DNA from: Nocardioides sp. WS12
GTDB taxonomy: Bacteria; Actinomycetota; Actinomycetes; Propionibacteriales; Nocardioidaceae
Assembly: GCF_014108865.1 (NCBI RefSeq)
Contig: NZ_CP053928.1
Coordinates: forward strand, 4,960,001 to 5,024,000
Direction of reading: 5' to 3'
Length of the DNA: 64,000 nt
How positions within the stretch are numbered: position 1 is the first letter of the stretch; every line of letters begins with the position of its first letter. The notes beneath the pieces were generated by a model. The model was not told the DNA's origin. It saw nothing but the letters and a program-made list of their open reading frames with translations, and did no database searches. Below, piece by piece: positions 23,979-32,411 of the stretch. Both the position numbers and the translations under genes were made by a program.

Positions 23979-24484
23979 GGGTCGCGTCGTCGCTGAGCAT
24001 CGACCGCACCGGGCTCACGCTGCCGCCGTTGGTCATCAATAACGACCCGCACGACGGCGCGTTCACGTACCCCGAGGACGGGCTGGCTGAGCCCAACTTC
24101 ACCATGCGGGTGAGGTATGCGCCGGACTCACTGTTCACGCCCGGTCGCCTCGTCCTCGGCGCAGTACTGGACGCCTCCGTGATTCCGCTGCAACTCGTCG
24201 TCAACGGGACCTCGCAGTCCAACCTGACAACCCTGAAGAACGAACTTCTGGTCGCCCTCGCGCAGTTGTCGTTCGATGTGACGATCCGCGTCGGAGGGAT
24301 CGAGGTCGGCACGTGGCCCGCCGGCCCCTCGGTGCCCGGCTGGGGTCTCGTCGACCACGGCATGGCCGAGGTGTTCATGGCCTCGGCGGTCGTTCAGATC
24401 CCGGTCAACCCGCCGACGTCGTTCGGCGGCGTCGAGTCCAGCTCGTCCAGCAGTTCCTCGTCCTCGTCGAGCAGCAGCTCGTGA
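23975..24484 (+). CDS. Distal tail-type protein with polyserine tail
   Basis: A 169-residue beta-rich protein directly after the tape measure (RVASSLSIDRTGLTLPPLVI, YAPDSLFTPGRLVLGAVLDA, TTLKNELLVALAQLSFDVTI). Position and strand pattern suit the distal tail/minor tail role linking tube to tip. It ends in fifteen serines (24437-24481), the longest of the five runs, using tcc, tcg, agc and agt codons. ATGA overlap with the tape measure stop. Confidence 0.68.
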   Translation: MRVASSLSIDRTGLTLPPLVINNDPHDGAFTYPEDGLAEPNFTMRVRYAPDSLFTPGRLVLGAVLDASVIPLQLVVNGTSQSNLTTLKNELLVALAQLSFDVTIRVGGIEVGTWPAGPSVPGWGLVDHGMAEVFMASAVVQIPVNPPTSFGGVESSSSSSSSSSSSSSS

Positions 24485-24498
24485 TCGGAGCCTGACCC

Positions 24499-24903
24499 GT
24501 GGACATCCCCGCGATGAACTCGCACCTCGAAGCGTCCTACGGACCCAACCGTGGCCCGCTGCGTCCCAGCACCCACGAGTACGCCCTGTTCTACGGCGAC
24601 CCCCGCGATGGTGGCGTGGAGGTCACGGGCGGCGGCTATGCACGGGTCACGATCGACGGCGACACGGACTGGAACCCGGCGGTCGACGGTGGGATCTCCA
24701 CCAACCTGATGCAACTGCCGGACACGACGGACGAGTACGACGTCGACCCGGACCACTGGGCGCTGATCTACGACGACGGCGGCCCGGTGCTGGATGACTC
24801 CGGTCCTCTCTCCGAACCGCTCGTCGTGACGGGCGCCGGTTCTGGCCCTCTCGTGCGTGCGACTCCCCGTTTCGCTGACTCGATCAACCCCTTGGAGGAC
24901 TGA
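24499..24903 (+). CDS. Minor tail protein, unknown
   Basis: A 134-residue acidic, beta-rich protein from GTG 24499 (MDIPAMNSHLEASYGPNRGP; YALFYGDPRDGGVEVTGGGY; VDPDHWALIYDDGGPVLDDS). It sits among the tail-tip genes and its stop overlaps the next ATG (TGATG). Relatives in actinophages are virion proteins of unknown role. Confidence 0.6.
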   Translation: MDIPAMNSHLEASYGPNRGPLRPSTHEYALFYGDPRDGGVEVTGGGYARVTIDGDTDWNPAVDGGISTNLMQLPDTTDEYDVDPDHWALIYDDGGPVLDDSGPLSEPLVVTGAGSGPLVRATPRFADSINPLED

Positions 24904-25313
24904 TGACTTTCCGAATCGCTGTTGCTGTGCGCGAGGACATGATGGACGCCCTGGAACTTGCCATTGACGGCGGTTCCGGTGGCGCGACATTGGAGATCCG
25001 TTCGGGCACCCAGCCCGCGGATGCCGACACGACCGCGACGGGCACGCTCCTGGCGACGTTGACGCTGAACGACCCGGGCGGCGTGCAGGCGACGGGTGTC
25101 ATCACCATCGACGTGTCCCCTGCGATCACGGCGACCGCTGTTGCGACTGCCACGGCGACGTGGGCGCGGCTGAAGGACTCGGCTGGCGCGACGGTGCTGG
25201 ACGGTTCGGTGGGCACGTCGGGCACGGACTTCATCATCGACTCGACGTCGATCACCTCGGGCCAGACGGTGGCTCTCGTGGCGGTCTCGACCCTGACGCT
25301 TCCCGCGGCCTGA
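24903..25313 (+). CDS. Minor tail protein, unknown
   Basis: A 136-residue Thr/Ala-rich protein (MTFRIAVAVREDMMDALELA; GATLEIRSGTQPADADTTAT; TGTLLATLTLNDPG). This all-beta, repeat-free pattern is common in tail-tip operons of actinophages. TGATG overlap with the preceding gene. The specific role is unknown. Confidence 0.6.
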   Translation: MTFRIAVAVREDMMDALELAIDGGSGGATLEIRSGTQPADADTTATGTLLATLTLNDPGGVQATGVITIDVSPAITATAVATATATWARLKDSAGATVLDGSVGTSGTDFIIDSTSITSGQTVALVAVSTLTLPAA

Positions 25314-25341
25314 TCGCGAGGCTGGGGCGACGGGCTGACTG

Positions 25342-28300
25342 GTGACCTACGCATCCGAGGTCGCGGCTGACTCACCGGTCCTGTGGTGGCGGCTCGGTGA
25401 ATCGTCGGGCACGTCTGCTGTCGACGCCTCGGGCAACGGGCGCCACGGCACCTACGCAGGCTCGCCGACGCTTGGTACGGCTGGATTGGTCACCGATGGC
25501 GATACCGCGGTCACGTTTGACGGCGTCGACGACGTGGTCACCTACTCGGGCACAGTGCTCGCCAGTTCGGCCACCTCGACGATTGAGCTCTGGTTCTACG
25601 ACACGCTCGGATCGACCTCCTTGACGTTCGACGTCTCGGGGTCTACGAGTTCCCAGCGGGTCACGATCAATCCAGCAACAGGCACGGTGACGGGGTTCGT
25701 CAACCCGACCGGCACCGGTTCGGCGACTTTCACCAGCGCGACCGGACTAATTGCGACCGCGACTCGCCATCAGGTGGTCCTGCGGTTCGACACCGGCTCG
25801 ATGTCCGTCCTCCTTGACGGCGCACTGCTTGGTGGGGCGAGTAGGTCCGGGCTCATCAATATCTCGGCCGTCAACCTTGGCTTCCTGCTCGGCCAGGCCG
25901 CCTTCGCGGGCGTGTTTGACGAGTTCTCGATCTACGGCACCGCGCTTTCCGATGCTCGCGTCGCCGCCCACTACGCGGCGGGCATCGCAGTCGGCACCAA
26001 CGAGGTCAACTTCGCTGGCCTCGTCCCGCAGGTCGTCGGTTCGGTGGACCTCGAAACCTCCCGCATCGCCCGCTTCGACGGCATCATCCCCGCCGTCGTC
26101 GGCCCGGTTCTGCTGGCCCCGTCCCGCACGGTTGCGTTCGACGGGCTCATCCCGTCGGTCGTCGGCTCCGTCGCGCTGGACAACCTCGACAACGTGCCCA
26201 TCTCGTTCGCTGGCGAAGTGCCCGGCGTCGTCGGCGCGGTCGCACTCGCGGGTGTCACCGAGTCACAGGTCAACCGGGCTGGTGGCTGGCGACGCGACAA
26301 CATCGGCACCGCAACATGGTCCCCCGCCGTCGTCCCCTCGCCAGTCATCGGCCCGCAGAACGCGGTCGTGGCTCAGGCGTTCACGACACCAGTCATCGAC
26401 GGCACGCACACGATCATCGAGCCGACTTACGCCTACGAGGCCGAGCACCGAGACCGCCTCCTGGTTGGCGGTCGTGACGTCTCGTTCTGGCGCGGTGTCC
26501 CGACGCCGCCGATGGAATACCAGTACGTGCAGCCGCTGGGGTGGGCGTCCGGGACGTTCTCCCTCCCGCAGGCCGTGGTGCCGTTTGAGACCCCCGGCAC
26601 TGGTGACCTGGCGTGGCTCAAGAAGGGCGCACCGGTCATCGTGCAGCGCGTCGACACCGCGACCGAGGAAGTGGTCGCCACCGACTACCGCGGCTTCGTG
26701 GTCGCGTTCTCCCTCGACGGCGGCAACCTGACCGTTGAGTGCGGCGGTCACGCCGTTGGTCGGGCTGCGTTGCAGGACCGGCAGATGCAACTGATCCAGT
26801 ACCGCCTCGACTCCGGGCTGGCGATGGCGGGTGCGATCCGGCAACTCCGGTTGTCCCACGTCCCCTACTACGGCCCGGTCACCGGCATCAGCCTCATCCG
26901 CTGGGGTGGTGGCGGGCTGCTTGACTACATCAACGAACTCTCGGCGAAGATGACCACTCTCGATGGCGACCAGTGGACCACGATGCCCAACGAGGACGGC
27001 GTCTACTCGACGTACCTCAAGGACATCGAGACCATCCACGGCACCGCGTACCTCGACGACGCCAGGGTCAAGGGCGACCTGCGCTCGGACCTGTCCGAGG
27101 AGCCCAACCAGATCTTCGCGTCCGGCGTTGCCCCTGACGGGATGGTCGTGAAGTTCGGCGCCTACCCCGGCCTCGTTGCTGGCGGTGCGGCGCCGTACCC
27201 GATGAACGACAACTCCGACTTCGGGATCGGCACCACCAACGCCGAGACCGACACAGGCGACGGCATCGTGGTCATGGGCTGGCGGCTCAACGTCACCGGC
27301 TTCCTTGACGGACGCCCGAACTACAACGACTACGACGCCGAGATGGGCGAGGCGATCCGCGCACTCAAGCGACGGGCCGGACTGCCCGTCACCAGCACCA
27401 TGACGAAAGCCGCATGGGCTGCGCTGTTCGACGTCTCCAAGACCGGGTACACCCTGCGCGGGATCCGCATCCTGCCCGCAGCAGCAACCTCGGAGATCAC
27501 CCCGTGGCGGCTGTCCTCGAACGGTTCGATCATCGCGCGCAATCCTGGCTACGTCGCCTCCACCCTCGCCGTGCACCGCACGATCGCGATGGGCGCGGGC
27601 TTCAAGCGCACCCAGATCCGGCAGTGGGCACAGGGCGAGCTCTCGACCGGCGCGCACTGGCGCGGCACCATCGAGATCAACACGGGTGCGATCATCGCGG
27701 GCGAGCACACCCCCGGCGACCCGATTGCCAGCATCCTCCGTGCGCGCGACATCCGCCCGGGCATGAACATCTGGCTGCCGCTGTTCGCTGGCGGCATCCT
27801 CGTGCACGTCGCTGGCGTCTCGGTCCGCAACGAGGGCCACACGGTGATGCTGGCCGTCGACACCCGACCCGGCGACACGATGCCCGTGTGGGCTGCGATC
27901 CAGCGCGACCGCGAGAACCGCAACACCGTCCACCGCTCGTTCTTCGCACAGCGCCGCTCGGCCGACCTTGAGCGCGAGAACACGTTCGACGAGGTGGGCG
28001 GCACGATCCCGCCGATCAAACTGAACCCCGACGACTGGACAGTGTTCCCCGTTCCCGCCAAGCAGGCCGGGACCATCGAACGGATCCGCCTCAGCCTCTC
28101 CCCGAACCGCGAGTTCGTCATGGCGGTGTTCGGCCGCGAGATCACCGCGAAGCGACTGCGAGCCGTCACCAACGCCCCGCTCACGCTGGCTGGTCGCAAG
28201 CGCTGGACTGAGACCAACGTCTACAACAAGCTGAACCGCTCCTACGTCGTCAACTACGTCGCCGGATCCGACGAGGACCCCTGCGGCTACTTCCCCGGCC

Positions 28301-28476
28301 GCAAGTCCGACGACGGCACCCTCACGGGCATCCACGACGACCCCGCATCGTTCCCGTTCCTCACGTTCATGAACAACACCGACCGCGGCAACGTGCTCTG
28401 GGTCGCCGTGTGGGTCGGAGCGTCAGCAACTCTCGACGGCGGCCGGATCATGTGGCCCTCGGCTGAGGAGTACTGA
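25342..28476 (+). CDS. Large minor tail protein with LamG and PG-binding-like domains
   Basis: A 1044-residue tail-tip protein from GTG 25342. Residues about 8-212 form a laminin-G/concanavalin-like domain (DSPVLWWRLGESSGTSAVDA; SGNGRHGTYAGSPTLG; FDEFSIYGTALSDARVAAHY). Next are four 21-23 residue repeats of F(A/D)G..P.VVG.V.L (DNA about 26006-26250). The body resembles tail-hub/host-attachment proteins and includes a peptidoglycan-binding-like helix pair, IRALKRRAGLPVTSTMTKAA with WAALFD (about 672-697). It probably contacts the cell surface; LamG domains usually bind sugars. Confidence 0.8.
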   Translation: MTYASEVAADSPVLWWRLGESSGTSAVDASGNGRHGTYAGSPTLGTAGLVTDGDTAVTFDGVDDVVTYSGTVLASSATSTIELWFYDTLGSTSLTFDVSGSTSSQRVTINPATGTVTGFVNPTGTGSATFTSATGLIATATRHQVVLRFDTGSMSVLLDGALLGGASRSGLINISAVNLGFLLGQAAFAGVFDEFSIYGTALSDARVAAHYAAGIAVGTNEVNFAGLVPQVVGSVDLETSRIARFDGIIPAVVGPVLLAPSRTVAFDGLIPSVVGSVALDNLDNVPISFAGEVPGVVGAVALAGVTESQVNRAGGWRRDNIGTATWSPAVVPSPVIGPQNAVVAQAFTTPVIDGTHTIIEPTYAYEAEHRDRLLVGGRDVSFWRGVPTPPMEYQYVQPLGWASGTFSLPQAVVPFETPGTGDLAWLKKGAPVIVQRVDTATEEVVATDYRGFVVAFSLDGGNLTVECGGHAVGRAALQDRQMQLIQYRLDSGLAMAGAIRQLRLSHVPYYGPVTGISLIRWGGGGLLDYINELSAKMTTLDGDQWTTMPNEDGVYSTYLKDIETIHGTAYLDDARVKGDLRSDLSEEPNQIFASGVAPDGMVVKFGAYPGLVAGGAAPYPMNDNSDFGIGTTNAETDTGDGIVVMGWRLNVTGFLDGRPNYNDYDAEMGEAIRALKRRAGLPVTSTMTKAAWAALFDVSKTGYTLRGIRILPAAATSEITPWRLSSNGSIIARNPGYVASTLAVHRTIAMGAGFKRTQIRQWAQGELSTGAHWRGTIEINTGAIIAGEHTPGDPIASILRARDIRPGMNIWLPLFAGGILVHVAGVSVRNEGHTVMLAVDTRPGDTMPVWAAIQRDRENRNTVHRSFFAQRRSADLERENTFDEVGGTIPPIKLNPDDWTVFPVPAKQAGTIERIRLSLSPNREFVMAVFGREITAKRLRAVTNAPLTLAGRKRWTETNVYNKLNRSYVVNYVAGSDEDPCGYFPGRKSDDGTLTGIHDDPASFPFLTFMNNTDRGNVLWVAVWVGASATLDGGRIMWPSAEEY

Positions 28477-28477
28477 C

Positions 28478-29260
28478 GTGGCGATCCTCGAGGACTTCGA
28501 GGGCGGCACGGTCGATGACCTCTACGACGAGACCGCCGGCGATGGCTGGACGGTGCAGGCACTCAACCGAACCAGCGGCTTCGCTCAACCCACATACCGC
28601 CCACTACCCGACCCCACATGGAGCATCCCCGCACCGCCAGGCGTGGCTGGCGACCAGGGCCTCGCCTTCACCGGCTCCTCGGCCTGGGCGCTCAGCGTCG
28701 ACTACGCAATCTGTGCTGGTCTCGGCGGCTTCTTCTACTCCGACCAGGCAGGCGCCGGCGGCAGCAGTTCGTCCTCGCTGATCGTCTCCATCGGATTCGT
28801 CAACGAGCAGGCCGCCGGATCCATCACCGTCGACCGGCGCGGCGACGAGTTGCGGATCAACGAGTTCTACGACGACCTCGTGACCTACGTCGACAACGAC
28901 AGCACCGTCGTACTCGGCGGGACGTTCCCGCGGCCCGTGTGGCTCGAGATCAACCTGCTCCGCACCGGCGGCTGGACCATCCGCGACGTCGACGCCGACG
29001 TGGTCCTCGCTCACGGTGACTACCCCTACCTGATCCCGGCCAGCGCGCCCTGGGATCTGAACATGCAGCCCAACCAGAGCGGCCCCGGTGGTCCGTCGGG
29101 GTCGATCCGAGTCATGGCCGACGACATCTACGGCTTTGACGGCAGCAGCGTCGCACCGGCAGTCCGACTCTTCCCCCGCGACGACGGCCGCGGCATGTCG
29201 TCTGCTCCCCGCATCTGGCCGCCTCCCAAGGCCAACCGAGTGATTGGCGGCTACCCGTGA
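28478..29260 (+). CDS. Tail-tip/receptor-binding-type protein
   Basis: A 260-residue protein from GTG 28478, one base after the large tail gene. It opens MAILEDFEGGTVDDLYDETA and shows a jelly-roll-like strand pattern (SIGFVNEQAAGSITVDRRGD; VWLEINLLRTGGWTIRDVDA) like lectin or adhesin modules. An internal GGSSSSSL run is another serine stretch. It is likely an adsorption protein, from position and fold pattern only. Confidence 0.6.
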   Translation: MAILEDFEGGTVDDLYDETAGDGWTVQALNRTSGFAQPTYRPLPDPTWSIPAPPGVAGDQGLAFTGSSAWALSVDYAICAGLGGFFYSDQAGAGGSSSSSLIVSIGFVNEQAAGSITVDRRGDELRINEFYDDLVTYVDNDSTVVLGGTFPRPVWLEINLLRTGGWTIRDVDADVVLAHGDYPYLIPASAPWDLNMQPNQSGPGGPSGSIRVMADDIYGFDGSSVAPAVRLFPRDDGRGMSSAPRIWPPPKANRVIGGYP

Positions 29261-29343
29261 CCAACGACCCGTTCGCAGGCGAGTGGATCAACCCACGGCC
29301 GCCGTGCCACGCAGCGACCGACGAGCAGGAGTCTCGCCCATGA
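29257..29343 (+). CDS. Tiny phage peptide
   Basis: A 28-residue ORF from GTG 29257 to TGA 29343, overlapping the stop of one gene and the start of the next, reading MTNDPFAGEWINPRPPCHAA. Function unknown; the evidence is the seamless start-stop overlap. Confidence 0.45.
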   Translation: MTNDPFAGEWINPRPPCHAATDEQESRP

Positions 29344-29693
29344 CCGAGCCGCCCCGCACCGATGTTCTCGCCGAACGGATCGACGGCCTCGCGCGCGGTG
29401 TCGCTGGCGTCGAGGCTCGTCTCGGTGGACTGGCGACCAAGGACGAACTCATCGCCCTGATCCAGTCCCGCGACCTCCTCACGGCCCAGCAGTTCAGTGC
29501 ACTAATGGAGGACAGCAAACGGCACGCCGCAGCGCTGGCCGTCGAACGCGCCGAACGAATGGCCGCCGACAAGGAGAACGAGGAGCGCGCCAACCGTGCC
29601 CGGACCTTCGCGTTGTCGGCCATCGGTCTCATCGTGAGCGTCGTCATCGCCCTGGTCACCCTCATCGACCGAGTCGGAGGCACGCCGACATGA
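29340..29693 (+). CDS. Coiled-coil membrane protein, lysis-region (DUF2746-like)
   Basis: A 117-residue protein: an N-terminal coiled coil (LAERIDGLARGVAGVEARLG), a charged helix (AVERAERMAADKENEERANR) and one C-terminal membrane helix (TFALSAIGLIVSVVIALVTL). This layout is common just downstream of tail genes in actinophages, sometimes called holin-like. It ends in ATGA overlap with the collagen-like protein gene. Confidence 0.65.
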   Translation: MTEPPRTDVLAERIDGLARGVAGVEARLGGLATKDELIALIQSRDLLTAQQFSALMEDSKRHAAALAVERAERMAADKENEERANRARTFALSAIGLIVSVVIALVTLIDRVGGTPT

Positions 29694-30307
29694 AGACCTG
29701 GCAGAAGTGGACCGCCGCAGTCGTCGCCACCTTCGTGACGGCGTGGTTCATCGCCACGCTGCTCGGTGTCGTCGCCGCCCAGCACGACCAGAAGGTCAGC
29801 AATGCCGAGCAGGTTCGCGACCTCGAAGCGCAGCTCGACGACGTGCGCACCGACAACGCCGCCAACAAAGCCGCGGTCGACGAACTGAACCGGCGCTGCG
29901 CCATCGCCGCCAACTGTGTTCCCGTGCGCGTCCCCGAACCAGAGGACGACGCCGAAGTGCAGGACGGCGAGATCCAAGAACCCGAGATCCAAGAGCCGGA
30001 ACTTCAGGAGCCTGAGCGGCAGCAGCCCGAGGTCGACGACGCGCCCATCCCCGGTGCCGTCGGTGCTGTCGGTGCGTCATGCGTCGCAGAGCTCGGCCTC
30101 GAGGCGTGCCGCGGCCCGGCTGGCAAGGACGGGACCAACGGCACGAACGGTATCGACGGCAAGGACGGCGCTCCCGGCACCGCGCAGCCCGGGACCTACG
30201 CCTGCCCCGCTGGCGAGTACCTGACTGGCTTCGGTGTCGCCGCTGACGGCTCGGTCTCGCTGGCGTGCGCATCCGCGAACCCCGGCAACTCAGGAGGCAA
30301 CCAGTGA
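29690..30307 (+). CDS. Membrane-anchored coiled-coil/collagen-like protein
   Basis: A 205-residue protein with an N-terminal membrane helix (WTAAVVATFVTAWFIATLLG), a coiled coil (EQVRDLEAQLDDVRTDNAAN), an acidic repeat of the form (I/L)QEPE(I/L) (about residues 90-115) and a short collagen-like Gly-X-Y run (GPAGKDGTNGTNGIDGKDG, about 142-160) before a Cys-containing tail. Collagen-like stretches often form trimeric stalks in phage fibres. With a membrane anchor it might instead sit in the host envelope. The role is not known. Confidence 0.65.
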   Translation: MKTWQKWTAAVVATFVTAWFIATLLGVVAAQHDQKVSNAEQVRDLEAQLDDVRTDNAANKAAVDELNRRCAIAANCVPVRVPEPEDDAEVQDGEIQEPEIQEPELQEPERQQPEVDDAPIPGAVGAVGASCVAELGLEACRGPAGKDGTNGTNGIDGKDGAPGTAQPGTYACPAGEYLTGFGVAADGSVSLACASANPGNSGGNQ

Positions 30308-30345
30308 CCACGTACCGAGGACTCCCCGCCTGCACCTGTCTCGGT

Positions 30346-30735
30346 TCAGATCACGCCTTTGTCGCGAAGCACCCGCGCCCAGTCGTAGTAGTTGTGGCAC
30401 ATCTTGCACATGGCCTGGTAGTGCGACACGTCAGAGGAGTAGGGATGGCTTGCCCCCGGTTGCAGCGGCCCGACATACGCCCACTCTCGCGCAGGGCGAC
30501 CACAGGCGCAGGCGCGGTGCTTGGCCGGGCCTCGGCGCTTCCGAACTTTGTGGTGCGCTCCGCTGTAGGACGACACGCCATCCTTCGCGACGAGCACCGC
30601 CCATGCGCGCAGGGCCGTGGAGCAACTCCTGCCGCACGTCCTGCTCGCCTTTTCGTTCCTCGGCCCAAGATAGTCGGCCTTGCAGATCACGCAGACCTTG
30701 GCGATCTGGGGACGGCGGTAGGTAGCATCGGTCAT
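30346..30735 (-). CDS. HNH/zinc-finger nuclease-like protein on the opposite strand
   Basis: A 129-residue protein encoded against the late operon. Zinc sites: KVCVICKADYLG with CGRSC (about 14-40), ACACGRP (about 79), and a C-terminal MCKMCHNYYDWAR. A SGAHHKVRKRRGPAKHRACA segment fits a degenerate HNH core. ATG 30735 is preferred; the frame upstream has no recognisable domain. Isolated opposite-strand HNH genes are typical intruding homing-type elements. It separates the collagen-like gene from the lysis genes. Confidence 0.7.
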   Translation of the reverse strand: MTDATYRRPQIAKVCVICKADYLGPRNEKASRTCGRSCSTALRAWAVLVAKDGVSSYSGAHHKVRKRRGPAKHRACACGRPAREWAYVGPLQPGASHPYSSDVSHYQAMCKMCHNYYDWARVLRDKGVI

Positions 30736-30824
30736 ATCGGAACCTCGTTTCCGGTCAGCACCCCGGGCGCTCGACACGTCGCGGGGTGCACCCAATTCTA
30801 CCCGTTCGCAGCGGGGGTGGCGGC

Positions 30825-31460
30825 ATGACCGTGACCGGATATCTCTACGGAAAACCCTGCTGTTCCTGCGTCTTGGCTTGGTGGCCGGTATTCGAGTCAC
30901 TGATTGGCAGAAGCGTGCCGATCGCCCAGGCCATAGGTGACGCGCCAGCCAGCGCTGGCTTCCACAGGGGCGGGGGATCAGTCGACTGCGGAGTCTTGAC
31001 CGAAGACGAGCTGCGCAAGGCACGTAACTGCGGCGGCGCCGCATGGAACCGCTGGTGGGCGAACAACTACCACTGCCACATCCGGCTCAACGGCTGCCCG
31101 CACAACACGATCGCGCAACCACAGGTCGCTGACCTCAACGCGGGTCGAGACGGCACCGGCCCGCTGTACGACAACCGCGGCGAACCGGACAACGGCCCGC
31201 GCAAGGACGTGCACTGGCCCCTGCGCACGTGGCGTCAGGGCATCGAGTGGGCCAACCAACAGGAAGAGGACGAGATGACCCCCGAACAGGAAGAGCGGCT
31301 CGCCAAGGGCTTCACGGCGGCTGTCGCGGCCAGCGAGAAGCGCATCGACGCCCGAGTCCAGCGGAACACGCTGGCGATCGTGGCGCTCATCAAGGCCAAC
31401 GCTGCTGGCGACGACGCTGACGTCGAGCGCATCATCGCGGCCGTCAAGGCAGACGGCTGA
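30825..31460 (+). CDS. Endolysin, peptidase M15-like
   Basis: A 211-residue probable cell-wall peptidase. The M15-type zinc ligands appear as FHRGGGSVDC (H...D, about residues 46-55) and NYHCHIRLNG (His pair, about 86-95), with QVADLNAGRDGTG after them as in other actinobacterial members. It should cleave peptide stems of peptidoglycan. The C-terminal 60 residues form a separate helix-rich segment (MTPEQEERLAKGFTAAVAAS). It stands first in a lysis cassette. Start ATG 30825 is chosen for GCGGGGGTGG upstream. Confidence 0.72.
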   Translation: MTVTGYLYGKPCCSCVLAWWPVFESLIGRSVPIAQAIGDAPASAGFHRGGGSVDCGVLTEDELRKARNCGGAAWNRWWANNYHCHIRLNGCPHNTIAQPQVADLNAGRDGTGPLYDNRGEPDNGPRKDVHWPLRTWRQGIEWANQQEEDEMTPEQEERLAKGFTAAVAASEKRIDARVQRNTLAIVALIKANAAGDDADVERIIAAVKADG

Positions 31461-31462
31461 CG

Positions 31463-32020
31463 ATGGCTACCCGGCTGCGGCGGCGCATCTACCACCAGAG
31501 CCACCCCTACGCCGAGGGCAACGACGACCAGGGGATGCGCGAGGCCGCGCGGCTCGGCATGTGGATCGACCGCGACCTGCAGATGTCCAGCGACGGCATC
31601 TTCATCGGCACGCACTGGGCCTACCCCAAGCGCGAGGGCTTCACGCTGGCCGGGCGACGGGTCGCGCTCCCGTTCCGCCGCATCACCTTCGCCCGCATCG
31701 CCCGACTGCGCACCAAGAACGGGCGCCGCATCAAGAGTGCCGGCGCCGCGATCTCTCTCGGCAGGGACCTCGGCGTACCGGGGATCGAGTTCGAACTGAA
31801 GTTCGTGCCCACGCAGCGGATGCTCAACCGCCTCGCTCGAGCGGCCAAGCGCAACTGGGGCCCTGACTGGCAGCGACACGTCCAGATCAAGATGCTCGCC
31901 GGGTTCAACTGGCGGGTTGGTCTCGCTCGGGCGTCTCGGGCTGGCTTCACGACCACGCTCATCAACTTCGACGGCAAGCCTTCCGCGCTGCCGCACTTCG
32001 TCGACCACTACCGGAGGTAA
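31463..32020 (+). CDS. GDPD-like phage protein (lysis-associated)
   Basis: A 185-residue protein resembling a shortened glycerophosphodiester phosphodiesterase: YHQSHPYAEGNDDQGMREAA, then LGMWIDRDLQMSSDG with IFIGTHWAYP, matching the HRG...NT..., E/D-x-D, DG...V..H landmarks. A canonical GDPD is longer, so the barrel is probably incomplete. Homologues occur in actinophage lysis cassettes, where they may attack teichoic-acid or lipid components; the activity is unproven. Confidence 0.65.
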   Translation: MATRLRRRIYHQSHPYAEGNDDQGMREAARLGMWIDRDLQMSSDGIFIGTHWAYPKREGFTLAGRRVALPFRRITFARIARLRTKNGRRIKSAGAAISLGRDLGVPGIEFELKFVPTQRMLNRLARAAKRNWGPDWQRHVQIKMLAGFNWRVGLARASRAGFTTTLINFDGKPSALPHFVDHYRR

Positions 32021-32022
32021 CC

Positions 32023-32253
32023 GTGAAGATCAACGACCGAACCCGCGACCTGATCGACCGGGCCGCAGTCACCGCCGCTCAGGGAGCCATCCTGGCGATC
32101 GGTGGCGAGACCGTCACCGCCAACGCGCTGACCTTCGACTGGTCCACCATCGGCGGCTATGCCCTCGGTGGCGCGGTCCTGTCGGTGCTCATCAACGTGG
32201 CACGCGGTGGGCTGAGTGGCCGCATCAACCTCGAGCACCTCGACGGCGAGTAG
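32023..32253 (+). CDS. Holin (r1t-like)
   Basis: A 76-residue protein from GTG 32023 with two hydrophobic helices (AVTAAQGAILAIGGETVTAN and TIGGYALGGAVLSVLINVAR) and a short charged end, the layout of r1t-type holins. It would form the membrane lesion that releases or activates the endolysin encoded just upstream. AGGTAACC precedes the start. Confidence 0.75.
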   Translation: MKINDRTRDLIDRAAVTAAQGAILAIGGETVTANALTFDWSTIGGYALGGAVLSVLINVARGGLSGRINLEHLDGE

Positions 32254-32255
32254 CC

Positions 32256-32411
32256 ATGCGCGAGTGGGTGGTCGTCGACTCGGGGCGGACGATCCACATC
32301 GAAGGCGCCACCTGTCCGGCTGACGTCATGGCTGCGACGCATGGGCACGGGACGCACGGGCCGGTCGGCGTTGCGTGGCGCGATGACGCTGGCAACTGGG
32401 TGGAGTTGTGA
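32256..32411 (+). CDS. Small phage protein, unknown
   Basis: A 51-residue ORF (MREWVVVDSGRTIHIEGATC...) between the holin and a second membrane peptide, two bases after the holin stop and overlapping the next GTG. No membrane segment. Function unknown. Confidence 0.5.
   Translation: MREWVVVDSGRTIHIEGATCPADVMAATHGHGTHGPVGVAWRDDAGNWVEL

Noticed and set aside
17676..24484. Polyserine runs as simple DNA slippage tracts or sequencing artefacts
   Set aside because: Codons are mixed within each run and every run ends exactly at a stop codon in the gene's own frame, which slippage of one triplet would not give.
26263..28335. 690-residue minus-strand ORF
   Set aside because: It is the antisense shadow of the large tail protein, caused by high third-position GC; no ribosome site or domain pattern.
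30265..30828. Plus-strand ORF opposite the HNH-like gene
   Set aside because: The minus-strand frame has clear paired zinc motifs and a sensible start; the plus frame has neither.
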